The notes under the pieces are model-generated. The model had not been told where the DNA came from and did no database searches. It saw only the letters and a program-made list of their open reading frames with translations. From positions 1,178,001 to 1,242,000 of the forward strand of contig NZ_CP034929.1 in the NCBI RefSeq assembly GCF_004014875.1: a stretch of 64,000 nt of DNA, read 5' to 3'. Made by a program: the position numbers and the translations under genes. The DNA is from Nocardioides yefusunii (GTDB taxonomy: Bacteria; Actinomycetota; Actinomycetes; Propionibacteriales; Nocardioidaceae). Below, in pieces: positions 11,170-19,907 of the stretch. Numbering within the stretch: position 1 is the first letter of the stretch; each line of letters opens with the position of its first letter.

Positions 11170-12030
11170 TCAGGAACCCGGTGCAGTCACGAAGTCGATC
11201 AGTTCCTCGACCCGTCCCAGCAGGGCCGGGTCGAGGTCCTGGAAGCCACGCACGCCACCCAGGATGTGCTTCCAGGCCCGGGCGATGTCGGCCTGGTCAC
11301 GGTGCGGCCAGCCCAGCTGCTGGCAGGTGCCCTTCTTCCAGTCGATGGTGCGCGGCACCTTCGGCCACTCGGCGAACCCAAGACGCTGCGGCTTCACGGC
11401 CTGCCAGATGTCGATGAACGGGTGGCCCACGATCAGGACGTCCTTGCCGACGTCGGAACGCATGATGTTGTGTGCGATCCGGGACTCCTTGGAGCCCTTG
11501 ACCAGGTGGTCCACCAGGACACCCACGCGTCGTCCGGGGCCCGGCTTGAAGTCACGTAGGTGGTCGGCGAGGTCGTCGACACCACCGAGGTACTCCACGA
11601 CGACACCCTCGATCCGGAGGTCGTCGCCCCAGACCTTCTCGATCAGCTCGGCGTCGTGGCGACCCTCGACGTAGATCCGGGACTGTCGCGCCACGCGCGC
11701 CTTGGCGTCGTGCACGGCGATCGAACCCGACGCGGTCCGGGTCGCCTTCTCGGGTGCCTTGACCTGCACCGGGGGAGTGAGGATCACCGGCTTGCCCTCC
11801 AGCATGAAGCCGGGGCCCATCGGGAAGACCTTCCGCTTCATGCGGCGGTCCTCCAGCGTGATGGTGCGCAGGTCGCGGTCGATGCCGACGATCTCGCCGC
11901 ACCAGTCGCTGGTGACCTCCTCGATCACCAGGCCGAGTTCGGCGGGACGTTCGGTGGCGCGTCCGTTCTTGGGGGCACGCCAGTCGCCGGCGAGCACGTC
12001 ATTTCCGTAGCGGGAGGTGGGGGAAGACAC
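11170..12030 (-). CDS. DUF3097 family protein
   Basis: An actinobacterial protein of unknown function, 286 residues, usually encoded beside hemW and hrcA. The segment RIYVEGRHDAELIEKVWGDD resembles the glutamate motif of TOPRIM folds, and VGVLVDHLVKGSKES could supply the acidic residues of a second motif; this is inference. It converges on hemW, and 30 bp separate the stops. A nucleic-acid role is possible but not shown. Confidence 0.82.
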   Translation of the reverse strand: MSSPTSRYGNDVLAGDWRAPKNGRATERPAELGLVIEEVTSDWCGEIVGIDRDLRTITLEDRRMKRKVFPMGPGFMLEGKPVILTPPVQVKAPEKATRTASGSIAVHDAKARVARQSRIYVEGRHDAELIEKVWGDDLRIEGVVVEYLGGVDDLADHLRDFKPGPGRRVGVLVDHLVKGSKESRIAHNIMRSDVGKDVLIVGHPFIDIWQAVKPQRLGFAEWPKVPRTIDWKKGTCQQLGWPHRDQADIARAWKHILGGVRGFQDLDPALLGRVEELIDFVTAPGS

Positions 12031-12110
12031 GGGACAACGCTAGGGGGTGACGGCGACGGCTCTGAGCGCGACTCGCCTGCAACGCCGGGATCGGGACCCT
12101 GCTCTCCCGC

Positions 12111-13031
12111 TCACGCCAGCGGCAGGCGCCGCGCAGGCCCGAACGCCGTCGCAGGCAGGTGGGCGTACCCCCGACGCACCGCCTCGACGAGGTGTTCACG
12201 CGGCCACGGCCACTGCGCCGCGTCAAGTGCGTCGTCGACGCTGACGCCTGAGGACGCCAGCCCGCGCACGGTGTCCGCGACCCGGTGCACGTCGTCGGCC
12301 TGGGCCTCGACGAAGGCGCGGTCCACGACGTCGCCGTGCCCGGGCACCACGACGGTGCCCGGACGCAACAGCCCCAGGAGCGAGTCGACGGTGCCGGGCC
12401 ACGCCAGCGGATGGGAGTCGTCGCCGTAGCAGGGTGGCCCGGACTCCTCGACCAGGTCACCCGCCACGAGCAGGTCGGCGTCCGGGACGTGCACCACGGC
12501 GTCGCCAGCGGTGTGCCCGGCGCCCAGGTGCAGCACCTCGACCACGCGGTCGCCGAGGTCGAGGACCCGCGCGGACGAGAACGTCTCGGTCGGTACCCGG
12601 AGGATGGTGGCAGCGACGTCGTCGTGGTGGCCGTCGGAGTCAGGATGTCCGGGCTCGGAGAGAGTGCGGCGCATCGCTTCACCGTCCCGGGCCAGTTCGG
12701 CGGCAGCCGCCTCGTGGGCCACGAGCACCGCGTCGGGCCAGGTGTGGAGGAGTTCGTCGTTGCCGAACGTGTGGTCGAAGTGCCAGTGCGTGTTGAGCAC
12801 CGTGTGCACGCCCGATGCTCCGGCGAGCGGTCGCAGGGTCTCGACCAGGGCGCGGGCCGCAGCGGCGGAGCCGAGTGAGTCGACGACGACGAGTCCGGCG
12901 GCGCTGCCCACGACGGTGACGTTGACGTCCAGCCATGGGTGACGCACCACCCACACCCGGTCGGCGACCTCGCGCAGTGCGCCGCGTCGTGGCTCGTCAG
13001 CAGGGGTGGGGGCAGAGGGGTTGGACGTCAC
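12111..13031 (-). CDS. Metallo-beta-lactamase fold hydrolase
   Basis: A 306-residue hydrolase with the metal-binding motif [12 protein letters not shown] (HXHXDH), then a [23 protein letters not shown] stretch holding the third histidine and bridging aspartate, and a final PGHGDVVD. It belongs with the glyoxalase-II-like branch; the substrate is not predictable. The GTG start at 13031 was chosen because the longer frame runs antisense into hrcA. It is divergent from hrcA, and the two starts face each other across the CIRCE element. Confidence 0.82.
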   Translation of the reverse strand: MTSNPSAPTPADEPRRGALREVADRVWVVRHPWLDVNVTVVGSAAGLVVVDSLGSAAAARALVETLRPLAGASGVHTVLNTHWHFDHTFGNDELLHTWPDAVLVAHEAAAAELARDGEAMRRTLSEPGHPDSDGHHDDVAATILRVPTETFSSARVLDLGDRVVEVLHLGAGHTAGDAVVHVPDADLLVAGDLVEESGPPCYGDDSHPLAWPGTVDSLLGLLRPGTVVVPGHGDVVDRAFVEAQADDVHRVADTVRGLASSGVSVDDALDAAQWPWPREHLVEAVRRGYAHLPATAFGPARRLPLA

Positions 13032-13060
13032 GGAGTGAGCGTAGTGGTGGGTCCGGACGC

Positions 13061-13091
13061 TAGACTGGCACTCGTCCGTGTGGAGTGCCAG
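13061..13091 (+). promoter_or_regulatory. hrcA promoter with CIRCE operator
   Basis: CTGGCACTC and GAGTGCCAG form a perfect 9-bp inverted repeat with a 9-bp spacer (13065-13091), the exact CIRCE geometry. TAGACT at 13061-13066 is a -10 that overlaps its left arm, so HrcA bound here would block its own operon. Confidence 0.93.
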
Positions 13092-13175
13092 AGGTTGAGG
13101 CCAGTGGCGCGCCCCGGACCAGACGCCGGGCCCGACCCGGTCATCCAGTGCAGGACGTACGACGAGGAGAGCACC

Positions 13176-14213
13176 ATGGTGGACGACCGCAAGCTCGCCG
13201 TGCTCCGGGCGATCGTGGAGGACTACGTCGCCACCGAGGAGCCCGTCGGGTCCAAGGCGCTGGTGGAGCGTCACGGCCTCGGGGTCTCCCCGGCCACCGT
13301 GCGCAACGACATGGCGGTGCTGGAGGACGAGGGCTACATCCACCAGCCCCACACCAGCGCCGGACGTGTGCCCACCGACAAGGGCTACCGACTCTTCGTG
13401 GACCGCCTCGCCACGCTCAAGCCGATGTCGAGCGCCGAGAAGCGCGCGATCTCGTCGTTCCTCGACGGCGCGATCGACCTCGACGACGTCGTGCAGCGTT
13501 CGGTCCGCACCTTGTCGCAACTGACCCACCAGGTCGCAGTGGTCCAGTACCCGACGCTGTCACGCTCCACGGTGCGCCACGTCGAGTTCGTGGCACTGGC
13601 CCCGACCAAGGCCCTGATGGTGCTGATCCTCTCCAGCGGGCGCGTCGAGCAGCGGCTCGTCGACGTTCCCGGGGGAGACCTGCTGACCTCGGGCCTGGAC
13701 GATCGGCTCCTCGCTGACCTGCGCACCCGGGTGAACCGGGTCGCCGCCGGCCAGCGCATCTCCGACGCCACCACGGCCCTGCGTGCGCTCGTCGACGAGG
13801 TCGTCCCCGCCGACGCGCCCGTCTACGGCGTCGTCGCCGAGGCGCTCGTGGAGGCGATGAGCGACCACCGCCGTGACCAGCGCGTCGCCGTCTCCGGCAC
13901 CGCCCAGCTGGCGCGGTACGGCGACGACTTCGACCGCTCGGTGCGGCCGCTGCTCGAGGCGCTCGAGGAGCAGGTGGTGATGCTCAAGCTGCTCGGCGAG
14001 GCCAGCGCCGACGGTGCCCTCACCGTCACCATCGGTCAGGAGGGTCCCTACAGCGAGCTCTCCGCGACCAGCGTCGTCGCCTCCGGGTACGGCCCCCAGG
14101 AAGCGATGGCCAGCCTCGGCGTCGTCGGGCCCACCCGCATGGACTACCCCAGCACGATGGCCTCGGTGCACGCCGTGGCCCGCTACCTCTCCCGGGTGCT
14201 CGGCGACGTGTGA
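13176..14213 (+). CDS. hrcA: Heat-inducible transcriptional repressor HrcA
   Basis: Repressor that binds CIRCE and keeps chaperone operons off until heat stress. The 345-residue product has an N-terminal winged helix ([20 protein letters not shown] and [18 protein letters not shown]) followed by [16 protein letters not shown], the family hallmark, and a GAF-like regulatory domain. ATG 13176 follows GAGGAGA; GTG three bases later would also fit. A CIRCE copy sits 85 bp upstream, which indicates autoregulation of hrcA-dnaJ. Confidence 0.96.
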   Translation: MVDDRKLAVLRAIVEDYVATEEPVGSKALVERHGLGVSPATVRNDMAVLEDEGYIHQPHTSAGRVPTDKGYRLFVDRLATLKPMSSAEKRAISSFLDGAIDLDDVVQRSVRTLSQLTHQVAVVQYPTLSRSTVRHVEFVALAPTKALMVLILSSGRVEQRLVDVPGGDLLTSGLDDRLLADLRTRVNRVAAGQRISDATTALRALVDEVVPADAPVYGVVAEALVEAMSDHRRDQRVAVSGTAQLARYGDDFDRSVRPLLEALEEQVVMLKLLGEASADGALTVTIGQEGPYSELSATSVVASGYGPQEAMASLGVVGPTRMDYPSTMASVHAVARYLSRVLGDV

Positions 14214-14286
14214 GGCCCCCGGCCCCACCACCGCGTCACCCCTGACCCCCTTTCCGACCAGTCACACACGCACGACAAGGACTCAC

Positions 14287-15459
14287 GTGAGCCAGGATCT
14301 GTACGAACTCCTCGGTGTCGACCGCGACGCGGACGCCGACGCCATCAAGAAGGCGTACCGCCGTCTCGCCCGGAAGTACCACCCGGACGTGAACCCCGAC
14401 CCGGAGGCACAGGAGAAGTTCAAGGAGGTCTCGACCGCCTACGAGGTGCTGTCCGACCCCCAGAAGCGCTCCCACTACGACCGCGGCGGCGACCCGTTCG
14501 GTGGCCAGGGCGGCTTCGGCGGCCAAGGCGGCAACTTCTCCTTCACCGACATCATGGACGCCTTCTTCGGCGGCCAAGGTGGTGCCGGCGGTGGCCGCGG
14601 TCCCCGTCCGCGCACCCGCCGTGGGCAGGACGCCCTGATCGCGATCCAGGTCGAGCTCGCCGAGGCCGCCTTCGGTGTGACCCGCGAGATCAAGGTCGAC
14701 ACCGCGGTGCTGTGCGACTCCTGCCACGGCGCCGGGACCGCCCCCAACACCCAGCCGGTCACCTGTGAGACCTGCCGCGGCGCCGGTGAGGTCGCCCAGG
14801 TGCAGCGCTCGTTCCTCGGCGAGATGCGCACTCTGCGTGCCTGCCCGGCCTGCCAGGGCCACGGCTCGATCATCCCCGACCCGTGCCGGGAGTGCGCCGG
14901 TGACGGTCGCGTCCGTTCCCAGCGCACCCTCAAGGTCCGCATCCCCGCCGGTGTCGACGACGGCACCCGTGTCCAGCTCTCCGAGCAGGGCGAGGTCGGT
15001 CCCGGTGGCGGCCCCTCGGGCGATCTGTACGTCGAGATCCGGGTCGCGGAGCACGAGACGTTCGTCCGCAACGGCAACGACCTGCACTGCACCCTCTCGG
15101 TCCCGATGACTGCTGCCGCGCTCGGCACCACCGTCACCCTCGACCTGCTCGAGGCCGAGGTGAAGCTCGAGGAGGGCGACGAGGAGCTCGTCGCCACCCA
15201 CGAGTTCGAGATCAAGGCCGGCACCCAGTCCGGCACCGAGTTCACGGTGCGCGGCAAGGGTGTTCCCGGCCTGCGCGGCGGCCGCGGCGACCTCGTGGTC
15301 ACCGTGGTCGTCGAGACCCCGACCAAGCTCTCGGGTCGCGAGGAGGAACTGCTGCGCGAGCTCGCCGCCCTGCGTGGCGAGGAGAGCGTGAGCGGCAAGA
15401 TGCGCGACTCCTCCAAGTCCGCCTTCGGACGCCTGCGCGACGCCTTCCGGGGACACTGA
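14287..15459 (+). CDS. dnaJ: Chaperone protein DnaJ
   Basis: Type I J-protein that delivers clients to DnaK and stimulates its ATPase. The 390-residue product has the J domain with HPD ([10 protein letters not shown]), a glycine/phenylalanine-rich stretch at about residues 70-115, four CXXCXGXG-type zinc repeats ([32 protein letters not shown]) and the C-terminal substrate domains. GTG 14287 gives the standard [11 protein letters not shown]-terminus. It lies 73 bp after hrcA and is probably in the same CIRCE-controlled transcript, the dnaJ2 arrangement. grpE and dnaK are not here. Confidence 0.96.
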   Translation: MSQDLYELLGVDRDADADAIKKAYRRLARKYHPDVNPDPEAQEKFKEVSTAYEVLSDPQKRSHYDRGGDPFGGQGGFGGQGGNFSFTDIMDAFFGGQGGAGGGRGPRPRTRRGQDALIAIQVELAEAAFGVTREIKVDTAVLCDSCHGAGTAPNTQPVTCETCRGAGEVAQVQRSFLGEMRTLRACPACQGHGSIIPDPCRECAGDGRVRSQRTLKVRIPAGVDDGTRVQLSEQGEVGPGGGPSGDLYVEIRVAEHETFVRNGNDLHCTLSVPMTAAALGTTVTLDLLEAEVKLEEGDEELVATHEFEIKAGTQSGTEFTVRGKGVPGLRGGRGDLVVTVVVETPTKLSGREEELLRELAALRGEESVSGKMRDSSKSAFGRLRDAFRGH

Positions 15460-15460
15460 G

Positions 15461-16204
15461 ATGAGCCTCCCGGTCCACGTCGTCGACGACCTCACCGGCG
15501 CCGTCGTCGGCGGTGAGGTCGAGGTGCGCGGCGACGAGGCGCACCACGCCGTCCAGGTCCGTCGGATGACGGCCGGTGAACGCGTCGTCCTCACCGACGG
15601 TCGGGGCACCGCCGTCACCGGACCGGTGGCCAGCACCGGCAAGAAGGTCTTCACCGTGAGCGTCGAGGAGCGCGAGGTGCACGAGCACCCCGAGCCTCGT
15701 TTCACCGTCGTCCAGGCCCTGCCCAAGGGGGAACGCGGTGAGCTCGCCGTCGAGGTGCTCACTGAGGTCGGTGTCGACACCGTCGTGCCGTGGGCCGCGT
15801 CCCGTTCGGTCGCGGTGTGGCGTGGTGAGCGTGCGGTGAAGTCGCACGCCAAGTGGTCCAACGCCGCGCGCGAGGCGGCCAAGCAGTCGCGCCGCGTCTG
15901 GCACCCCGAGGTGACGCCGATGGCGTCGACCGAAGAGGTCCTGCGTCTCGTCGCCGAGGCTGACGTGGCGCTGGTGCTCCACGAGGAGGCCACCGAACCT
16001 CTGGCCGCGGTCCCGGTGCCCGCCACCGGACGGATCCTGCTCGTCGTCGGCCCCGAGGGCGGTGTCGCCCCCGACGAGGTGACCGCCCTGCGTGAGGCTG
16101 GTGCGCACGTGGTCCGTCTGGGCAGCGAGGTCCTGCGGACCTCGACCGCCGGCGTCGTGGCGGTCGGCGCCCTGTTGGCGCGTTCGCCCCGCTGGGGAGC
16201 CTGA
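15461..16204 (+). CDS. rsmE: 16S rRNA (uracil1498-N3)-methyltransferase
   Basis: SPOUT methyltransferase that methylates U1498 of 16S rRNA. The 247-residue product has the N-terminal PUA-like part and the knotted C-terminal domain with LLVVGPEGGVAPDEV and LGSEVLRTSTAG, the SAM-binding signatures. It starts one base after the dnaJ stop and closes the operon; a hairpin terminator follows. Confidence 0.94.
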   Translation: MSLPVHVVDDLTGAVVGGEVEVRGDEAHHAVQVRRMTAGERVVLTDGRGTAVTGPVASTGKKVFTVSVEEREVHEHPEPRFTVVQALPKGERGELAVEVLTEVGVDTVVPWAASRSVAVWRGERAVKSHAKWSNAAREAAKQSRRVWHPEVTPMASTEEVLRLVAEADVALVLHEEATEPLAAVPVPATGRILLVVGPEGGVAPDEVTALREAGAHVVRLGSEVLRTSTAGVVAVGALLARSPRWGA

Positions 16205-16240
16205 GCGTCCAGGGGCTCCGAACGCCGTCGTGAGACACAC

Positions 16241-16273
16241 GCAGGGTCCGACCGGTCACCGGTCGGGCCCTGC
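16241..16273. terminator. Bidirectional terminator between rsmE and the lipoprotein gene
   Basis: A 15-bp stem (16241-16255 with 16259-16273) with one G-T pair lies between two convergent stops. Confidence 0.85.
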
Positions 16274-16294
16274 GTCGTCGTGCGCCGCTGTCGC

Positions 16295-17236
16295 TCAGCG
16301 CACCGTGAACGCCTTGCTGTCCTCGGTGGGGCCGAAGCCCTCCTCGCCCTCGCCCGTCTCGCCGTTCGCGGCGACGAAGACGTACTGGCCCGGCTCGAGG
16401 GAGGAGACGTCGACGGAGGTCTCGAAGGGGTAGAGCTTGTCCATCCAGCCCTCGGCGGTGGCGCTGCCGTTCAGCACGACCTCACCGTCGGCCTCGATCC
16501 GCCACTGGACGGTGGCCTCGTCGGCGTTCGCGACGCCGGCCACGGCCAGGGTTCCGCGCGCGGTGCTCGCGCCCTGCGCGGGAGTGGTGAGGTTGACCCC
16601 GGCGAGGACGTCGAGCGGGTCGGCCGCGGTGACGGGCTCGGAGACGTCGACACCGAACAGGGTCGCGGGACCGGAGGGGCGCTCGAACCGGACCGGGAGG
16701 CGGTCCCCAGCCACGGCCTGGAGAGTGTGGACGAGCTGCTGGATCGCGAGCTCGGCCTCGTCGGTCTCCATCCCGTCGGGGGCCTGGGTGAAGGCGTCTG
16801 CCTTCAGGGTGACGGTGATCGTGCCGTCGCCGGTGGCGACGGAGTCGAGCGCCATTCCGGGCCACAGGGTGCGGTAGTCGGGGTCGAGGGCGCCGCCGCC
16901 GTCGACCAGGCGGGCGGCCTCGGTCAGGGCATCGCCGGTGACGTTGCGGAACTCACGGAACAGGCGGGGCCCGGCCGGGGTGCTGCCGACGAAGTACACC
17001 GCCACGGCGCGGGGCGCGGCGGACGTGTTGCCGGCGTCGTCGCCCGTGGAGGGAGTGCTGGGAGTGGCTGCGTCCTCCGGTGCCTCGTCGGTGGGGGCCG
17101 GCGTGGTGGTGGCACCGGCGTGCGGGGTGCTGCCCGTGGGCTCGGGCTCGTCGGTGCCGCACGCGGTCAGACCGAGAGCCAGGGTCGCGGCGAGCGCCAG
17201 AGTGGTGGCACGGCGGGGAAGAAGCAGCGCGTTCAT
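16295..17236 (-). CDS. GerMN/Gmad2-domain lipoprotein
   Basis: A 313-residue exported lipoprotein. The signal peptide ends in the lipobox LGLTAC, followed by a Thr/Pro/Ala-rich linker (to about residue 75), a GerMN-type domain (AVAVYFVGSTPAGPRLFREF onward) and a C-terminal beta-sandwich of the Gmad2 type ending in an Ig-like motif. These domains were named from Bacillus spore germination but are widespread in non-sporulating actinobacteria; the role here is unknown and probably cell-envelope related. Confidence 0.8.
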   Translation of the reverse strand: MNALLLPRRATTLALAATLALGLTACGTDEPEPTGSTPHAGATTTPAPTDEAPEDAATPSTPSTGDDAGNTSAAPRAVAVYFVGSTPAGPRLFREFRNVTGDALTEAARLVDGGGALDPDYRTLWPGMALDSVATGDGTITVTLKADAFTQAPDGMETDEAELAIQQLVHTLQAVAGDRLPVRFERPSGPATLFGVDVSEPVTAADPLDVLAGVNLTTPAQGASTARGTLAVAGVANADEATVQWRIEADGEVVLNGSATAEGWMDKLYPFETSVDVSSLEPGQYVFVAANGETGEGEEGFGPTEDSKAFTVR

Positions 17237-17330
17237 GTGACGAGAGTAGTCCAGAGGTGCCTGTGGGAGGGGTCGCCGAGGACCCGAAAGAAGCGTCGAC
17301 GCGGCCCGAGACAGTGTTCGCGAGCCTGCG

Positions 17331-17336
17331 TAGGGT
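17331..17336 (+). promoter_or_regulatory. -10 element for a leaderless HIT-protein mRNA
   Basis: TAGGGT lies 6 nt before ATG 17343, with no ribosome site between them, as expected if transcription begins at the start codon. Confidence 0.5.
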
Positions 17337-17342
17337 GTGCCC

Positions 17343-17711
17343 ATGACCGAAGCACCGACGGGCCAGCCCCAGGCTGACTGCCTCTTCTGCAAGATCGTGG
17401 CCGGCGAGATCCCGGCCACCGTGGTGGCCGAGACCGCGACCACGCTCGCCTTCCGTGACGTCTCCCCACAGGCCCCCACCCATGTCCTCGTGGTGCCGCG
17501 CAGCCACCACGAGAACGCCGCCGCGGTGGCCGAGGCCGAGCCCGGCGTCGTCGCCGACCTCTTCACCACCGCTCGCGCGGTGGCCGAGGCCGAGGGCCTG
17601 GGTGGCGACTACCGCACCGTCTTCAACACCGGTGCCGGAGCCGGTCAGACCGTCTTCCACGCCCACCTGCACGTCCTCGGCGGACGCCCCCTCAACTGGC
17701 CCCCCGGCTGA
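17343..17711 (+). CDS. HIT family protein
   Basis: A 122-residue nucleotide hydrolase or transferase of the histidine-triad family, probably cleaving phosphoramidate bonds of adenosine monophosphate derivatives (HINT branch). It has the zinc-type CLFCKIVAGEIPA start and the active-site triad in TVFHAHLHVLGG. A GTG six bases upstream is possible, but ATG fits the leaderless -10 at 17331. phoH follows about 100 bp later, the usual actinobacterial order. Confidence 0.92.
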   Translation: MTEAPTGQPQADCLFCKIVAGEIPATVVAETATTLAFRDVSPQAPTHVLVVPRSHHENAAAVAEAEPGVVADLFTTARAVAEAEGLGGDYRTVFNTGAGAGQTVFHAHLHVLGGRPLNWPPG

Positions 17712-17812
17712 ACCCACGCCCGCGCCACGCCTGATCGAATGGGGTCGGGACCGGGCCCTCGCTACGATGGGGGTTCGGTTCCTCCCAAGGAAGGTCGCCC
17801 GTCCGGGCAGGC

Positions 17813-18898
17813 ATGAGCGAGAGTCCCCTCAGCAGCAAGCACGTCGTGGTGATCCCTCCCGACGTCGACATGGTCCGGGTCCTGGGGCCCGGCGACGAGT
17901 ACCTGGGCATCATCGAAGGTGCGTTCACCTGCGACGTCCACGTGCGCGGCAACCGGATCACCCTGCGCGGTGACTACCGCGAGGTCGACCTGGCCGACCA
18001 GTTGATCGCCCAGCTCGTCGAGATGGTTCGTCGCGGACAGGTGCTCACCAACGACGGCGTCGAGCAGTCGATCATGCTGCTGCGTCGCAAGCAGGAACGT
18101 CCCGTCGACGTGCTGGGGATGAACATCCTCACCAACCGCGGTCGCACGATCCGCCCCAAGACGCTCAACCAGAAGAAGTACGTCGACGCGATCGACGACA
18201 ACACCATCACGTTCGGCATCGGCCCCGCCGGTACCGGCAAGACGTACCTCGCGATGGCCAAGGCCGTCCAGGCACTCAACGCCAAGAAGGTCAGCCGGAT
18301 CATCCTGACCCGTCCCGCAGTCGAGGCGGGCGAGCGTCTGGGCTACCTGCCCGGCACACTGACCGAGAAGATCGACCCCTACCTGCGCCCGCTCTACGAC
18401 GCGTTGCACGAGATGGTCGACCCCGAAGCGATCCCGAAGATGATGGAGACCGGTGTCGTCGAGGTGGCACCGCTGGCCTACATGCGTGGCCGCACCCTCA
18501 ACGACGCGTTCATCATTCTTGACGAGGCCCAGAACACCTCGCCGGAGCAGATGAAGATGTTCCTGACCCGTCTGGGATTCGGATCCACGATCGTGGTCAC
18601 CGGCGACATCACCCAGGTCGACCTCCCCGGCGGCGTCCGCTCAGGACTCAAGGTCATCGAGGAGATCCTTGACGGCGTCAAGGACATCTCCTTCCACCGC
18701 CTCACCTCCCACGACGTCGTCCGGCACGCGCTGGTCGGCAAGATCGTGGCCGCCTACGACCAGTTCGACGCCGCGAAGGAGGTCGAGCGACTCCGCGTCC
18801 AGGAGCACCGTGAGGCCCGCGCGGCGAAGTCCGACGCCGCGTCCAAGGACGCCGCCGGCACCTCCAGCCAGAACCCCCGTCCCGCCAAGGAGCGCTGA
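17813..18898 (+). CDS. phoH: PhoH-like ATPase
   Basis: A 361-residue P-loop protein related to helicase superfamily 1. It has Walker A FGIGPAGTGKTYLA and Walker B AFIILDEAQNTS, plus the family segment VVTGDITQVDLP. PhoH2-type RNA helicase activity is known for some relatives, but this short form has no PIN domain. An N-terminal KH-like part precedes the ATPase and an Ala/Lys tail ends it. ybeY begins three bases later, pointing to a joint role in RNA maturation. Confidence 0.93.
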   Translation: MSESPLSSKHVVVIPPDVDMVRVLGPGDEYLGIIEGAFTCDVHVRGNRITLRGDYREVDLADQLIAQLVEMVRRGQVLTNDGVEQSIMLLRRKQERPVDVLGMNILTNRGRTIRPKTLNQKKYVDAIDDNTITFGIGPAGTGKTYLAMAKAVQALNAKKVSRIILTRPAVEAGERLGYLPGTLTEKIDPYLRPLYDALHEMVDPEAIPKMMETGVVEVAPLAYMRGRTLNDAFIILDEAQNTSPEQMKMFLTRLGFGSTIVVTGDITQVDLPGGVRSGLKVIEEILDGVKDISFHRLTSHDVVRHALVGKIVAAYDQFDAAKEVERLRVQEHREARAAKSDAASKDAAGTSSQNPRPAKER

Positions 18899-18901
18899 CG
18901 C

Positions 18902-19423
18902 ATGAGCATCGAGATCCTCAACGAGTCCGAGCAGCAGCTCGACGTCATCGAGCTGGCCCGACTGGCCCGCTTCGTCATGGACGCCATGCGCGTCCACCCC
19001 CAGGCCGAGCTCTGCATCAAGGCCGTCGACGAGGCGACCATCGCCGAGCTGAACGAGAACTGGATGGAGAAGGAGGGCCCCACCGACGTGCTGGCCTTCC
19101 CGATGGACGAGCTCCGTCCCGGCCTGGTCGACCAGGAGCCCGAGGAGGGCGTCCTGGGCGACCTCGTCCTGTGCCCCACGATCGCCGAGACCCAGGGTGA
19201 GACCGCTGGTCACGGCTACTGGGCCGAGGTCGAGCTCCTCACCACCCACGGCATCCTGCACCTGCTGGGCTACGACCACTACGAGCCCGAGGAGCACAAG
19301 GAGATGTTCGGTCTCCAGGACCAGCTCCTCGCCAAGTGGCGTGCGCTCCCGGCTGCCGACAAGGAAGCCATCGCCGGCCCCGACGTCGTCGACGACGAGC
19401 CCGTCGAGGGCGGTCAGGCGTGA
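18902..19423 (+). CDS. ybeY: Endoribonuclease YbeY
   Basis: Zinc-dependent endoribonuclease needed for 16S rRNA 3'-end maturation. The 173-residue product carries the metal motif HGILHLLGYDH (HX3HX5H) and the upstream LNENWMEKEGPTDVLAFP signature. It overlaps the next gene by 4 bp. A C-terminal acidic tail of about 25 residues extends beyond the usual family end. Confidence 0.95.
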   Translation: MSIEILNESEQQLDVIELARLARFVMDAMRVHPQAELCIKAVDEATIAELNENWMEKEGPTDVLAFPMDELRPGLVDQEPEEGVLGDLVLCPTIAETQGETAGHGYWAEVELLTTHGILHLLGYDHYEPEEHKEMFGLQDQLLAKWRALPAADKEAIAGPDVVDDEPVEGGQA

Positions 19424-19776
19424 GCGACGTGACCCCCCTCTCCGCCGAGGACAAGAAGCTCGTCACCCTGGCCCGCGCCACCCGCGCCCGGGTCGGTGCC
19501 GCCGAGGGCGCTGCCGTGCGTGACACCGACGGCCGCACCTACGCCGCCGCATCGGTGGACCTCGACTCCCTCAAGGTCTCCGCGCTGCAGGTCTGCGTCG
19601 CGATGGCGTTCGCGTCCGGTTCCGCCGGCCTCGAGGCGGCCGTGCGTCTCTCGGAGACTGCGGAGGTCACCGGCGCCGACGTGGCCGCGCTGGTCGAGTT
19701 CGGCGGCGACTCCGTCATCCTGCACGTGGGCGACCCCAAGGGTGCCGTCTCCTCCAGCAGCGTCGCGGCGGTCTGA
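19420..19776 (+). CDS. Cytidine deaminase-like protein, catalytic residues absent
   Basis: A 118-residue protein with the deaminase fold pattern (ARATRARVGAAEGAAVRDTDGRTYAA) found between ybeY and era in related actinobacteria, where it is often labelled cytidine deaminase. I do not see the zinc-binding HAE or PCXXC motifs, so catalysis is doubtful. The GTG start overlaps the ybeY stop, so it is coupled to ybeY. A structural or regulatory role is more likely. Confidence 0.6.
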   Translation: MSDVTPLSAEDKKLVTLARATRARVGAAEGAAVRDTDGRTYAAASVDLDSLKVSALQVCVAMAFASGSAGLEAAVRLSETAEVTGADVAALVEFGGDSVILHVGDPKGAVSSSSVAAV

Positions 19777-19895
19777 TCCCGGACACCGTACGAGTCGTCG
19801 ACCCGGTCACCGCACTGCGGTGGCCGGGTCGTTCGCGTTGCGGGAACACACCAATTCGAGACCTCGACGCCCTCGACCGTTGCCGCTGATCGTCC

Positions 19896-19901
19896 TACGG
19901 T
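19896..19901 (+). promoter_or_regulatory. -10 element for leaderless bfaA mRNA
   Basis: TACGGT lies 6 nt before GTG 19908, with no ribosome site, which suggests a leaderless transcript. Confidence 0.45.
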
Positions 19902-19907
19902 CGAAGG

